Source: Castellaniella denitrificans (GTDB lineage Bacteria > Pseudomonadota > Gammaproteobacteria > Burkholderiales > Burkholderiaceae_B). From it: a DNA stretch of 64,000 nucleotides. A program made the translations under genes and the position numbers. Location of the stretch: contig NZ_JBHSEZ010000028.1 of assembly GCF_042653765.1 (NCBI RefSeq), positions 248,001 through 312,000 on the forward strand, read 5' to 3'. Positions 63,002 to 64,000 of the stretch are shown here, piece after piece. Under the pieces are notes generated by a model, which was not told the origin of the DNA, searched no databases, and was given only the letters and a program-made list of their open reading frames with translations. Position 1 is the stretch's first letter. Each line of letters opens with the position of its first letter.

Positions 63002-64000
63002 ATGTCGCTTGCCGTTCTATCCAGCCGGGCCCTGTTCGGGCTGCGGGTCTGGCCTGTGCAGGTCGAGGTCCACGTGGGCAGCGGCCTGCCTTCTTTTTCC
63101 ATCGTCGGATTGCCGGGCGCGGGCGTGCGCGAGAGCCGCGAGCGGGTGCGCTCGGCGCTGCTCAGCGGTGGTTTCGAGTTCCCGGCCGGGCGCATCACCG
63201 CCAACCTGGCGCCCGCCGACCTGCCCAAGGATTCCGGCCGTTTCGACCTGCCGATCGCGCTGGGCGTCCTGCTGGCTTCCGGGCAGGTTGCCGATGCCCG
63301 GGGGCAGGTGCCCGACGTGCGGCATTACGTGCTGGCGGGCGAGCTGTCCCTGACCGGCAGCATCGTGCCGGCGGATGCCGCGCTGGCCATCGCGCTTTCG
63401 GTCGCCCGCGCCGATCCGCGGGCCGTGCTGATCATGGCTCCGGCGGCGGCCGGGGTGGCCGCCCGGGTGCCGGGATTGCGGGTGCTGGCCGCTGGCGGGC
63501 TGGACGAGGTCGTGGCCCATTTCGCCGGCCGGGCGGAACTGCCCGCCGCCGTGCCAGCGTGCGATGGCCCGGAGGACGAGGACACGGCTCCGTGCCTGTC
63601 CGACGTCCGGGGACAGGCGGCGGCGCGGCGCGCCCTGGAACTGGCGGCAGCCGGCGGACACGGCCTGCTGCTGCGCGGCTGCCCGGGCGTGGGCAAGAGC
63701 ATGCTGGCCCGGCGCCTGCCCGGCCTGCTGCCGCTCCTGAGCCCGGAGCAGGCTCTGGAAGTCGCCGCCGTGCATGGGCTGGCCCGGTCCCGGCCGTCCC
63801 TGTCCCGGGTGCCACCGTTCAGGGCGCCGCATCATGGGGCCTCCATGCCGGCGCTGGTGGGCGGGGGCGCCCGTCCCCGGCCCGGGGAAATCAGCCTGGC
63901 CCATCATGGCGTGCTGTTCCTGGACGAATTGCCGGAATTCGGCCGCCAGGCCCTCGAAGCCCTGCGCGAGCCCCTGGAAACCGGCTGCGTCACGGTCGCC
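63002..64000 (+). CDS. comM: ComM/YifB Mg-chelatase-like AAA+ ATPase, 3' end missing
   Basis: 333 codons are visible from ATG 63002, after GGGAGGAGCCG, to the window edge without a stop. The N-domain (SIVGLPGAGVRESRERV, LPKDSGRFDLPIALG) and the AAA+ domain (GCPGVGKSMLARRLPG as Walker A, LFLDELPEF as Walker B, PFRAPHHGAS) match ComM/YifB. By family it is a helicase that extends recombination during natural transformation. comM is a known landing site of some Tn7-like elements, but up to the window end this copy is not interrupted. Confidence 0.93.
   Translation, partial: MSLAVLSSRALFGLRVWPVQVEVHVGSGLPSFSIVGLPGAGVRESRERVRSALLSGGFEFPAGRITANLAPADLPKDSGRFDLPIALGVLLASGQVADARGQVPDVRHYVLAGELSLTGSIVPADAALAIALSVARADPRAVLIMAPAAAGVAARVPGLRVLAAGGLDEVVAHFAGRAELPAAVPACDGPEDEDTAPCLSDVRGQAAARRALELAAAGGHGLLLRGCPGVGKSMLARRLPGLLPLLSPEQALEVAAVHGLARSRPSLSRVPPFRAPHHGASMPALVGGGARPRPGEISLAHHGVLFLDELPEFGRQALEALREPLETGCVTVA

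Noticed and set aside
63002..64000. Tn7-like insertion in comM
   Set aside because: comM is a known target of some elements, but the reading frame is open and motif-complete to the window end.

Overview
The window reads as a GC-rich chromosome segment from a betaproteobacterium of the order Burkholderiales, most likely an Alcaligenaceae relative of Bordetella, Achromobacter or Castellaniella. The family placement is inference from gene content and order: gmk-rpoZ-spoT, coaD-rsmD divergent from ftsY, ribB-ribH-nusB-thiL-pgpA-pncC, gshB-EIIA-ptsH-ptsI, glnK-amtB, and a CIRCE-controlled groESL. Housekeeping genes are dense and strongly GC-biased at third codon positions. The exception is about 40.2-43.05 kb, which is AT-richer and made of mobile DNA. 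The sequence is a draft scaffold with five N runs. Four lie in or beside chemoreceptor genes and one lies in ftsY.

Layout. 0-9.3 kb: the end of ppiD, then spoT, rpoZ, gmk, a conserved unknown and xth (all reverse), a chemoreceptor, a thiopurine methyltransferase, a DUF4168 secreted protein and a small tautomerase. 9.4-14.9 kb: a probable trans-4-hydroxy-L-proline catabolic cluster (epimerase, D-hydroxyproline dehydrogenase, deaminase, semialdehyde dehydrogenase, GntR regulator) with a matching operator at each outer end. 14.9-20 kb: a YcgR/PilZ protein, pntAA-pntAB-pntB and O-acetylhomoserine sulfhydrylase. 20.2-31.8 kb: an AsmA protein, a stand-alone MOSC N-domain protein, coaD, rsmD, ftsY, the riboflavin/thiamine/phospholipid string, a Tag-like protein and pyrF. 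31.9-37.9 kb: dgkA, a LysR regulator and a divergent operon joining an oligogalacturonate-lyase-like beta-propeller to a complete polar amino-acid ABC importer.

38-45.8 kb: groEL-groES with a perfect CIRCE, then mobile DNA. This holds an orphan ribbon-helix-helix antitoxin with a toxin stub, an XRE regulator, and tnsA and tnsB of a Tn7-like transposon. tnsB is cut by the end of an IS3-family element at 43053, and the contig ends inside that IS. After ten N the sequence resumes in chemoreceptor genes, so the rest of the transposon is missing and its true right-hand neighbour is unknown. 45.9-51.7 kb: a copper-handling operon (DUF2946, YcnI, CopC-CopD fusion), cheV, a thiolase and a spermidine-synthase-like protein. 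51.8-64 kb: tRNA-Val, thrS, infC with an ATC start, gshB and an incomplete regulatory PTS, a membrane diguanylate cyclase, glnK-amtB behind a sigma-54 promoter, a lipoprotein and the start of comM.

Most notable non-coding signals: a covarying two-hairpin repeat placed directly after the stop codons of both spoT and infC; the shared operator bracketing the hydroxyproline cluster; CIRCE; and the sigma-54 promoter. The Tn7-like remnant is the most likely entry point to an uncharacterised system, but only about 3 kb of it is visible and no CRISPR or cas gene is seen.
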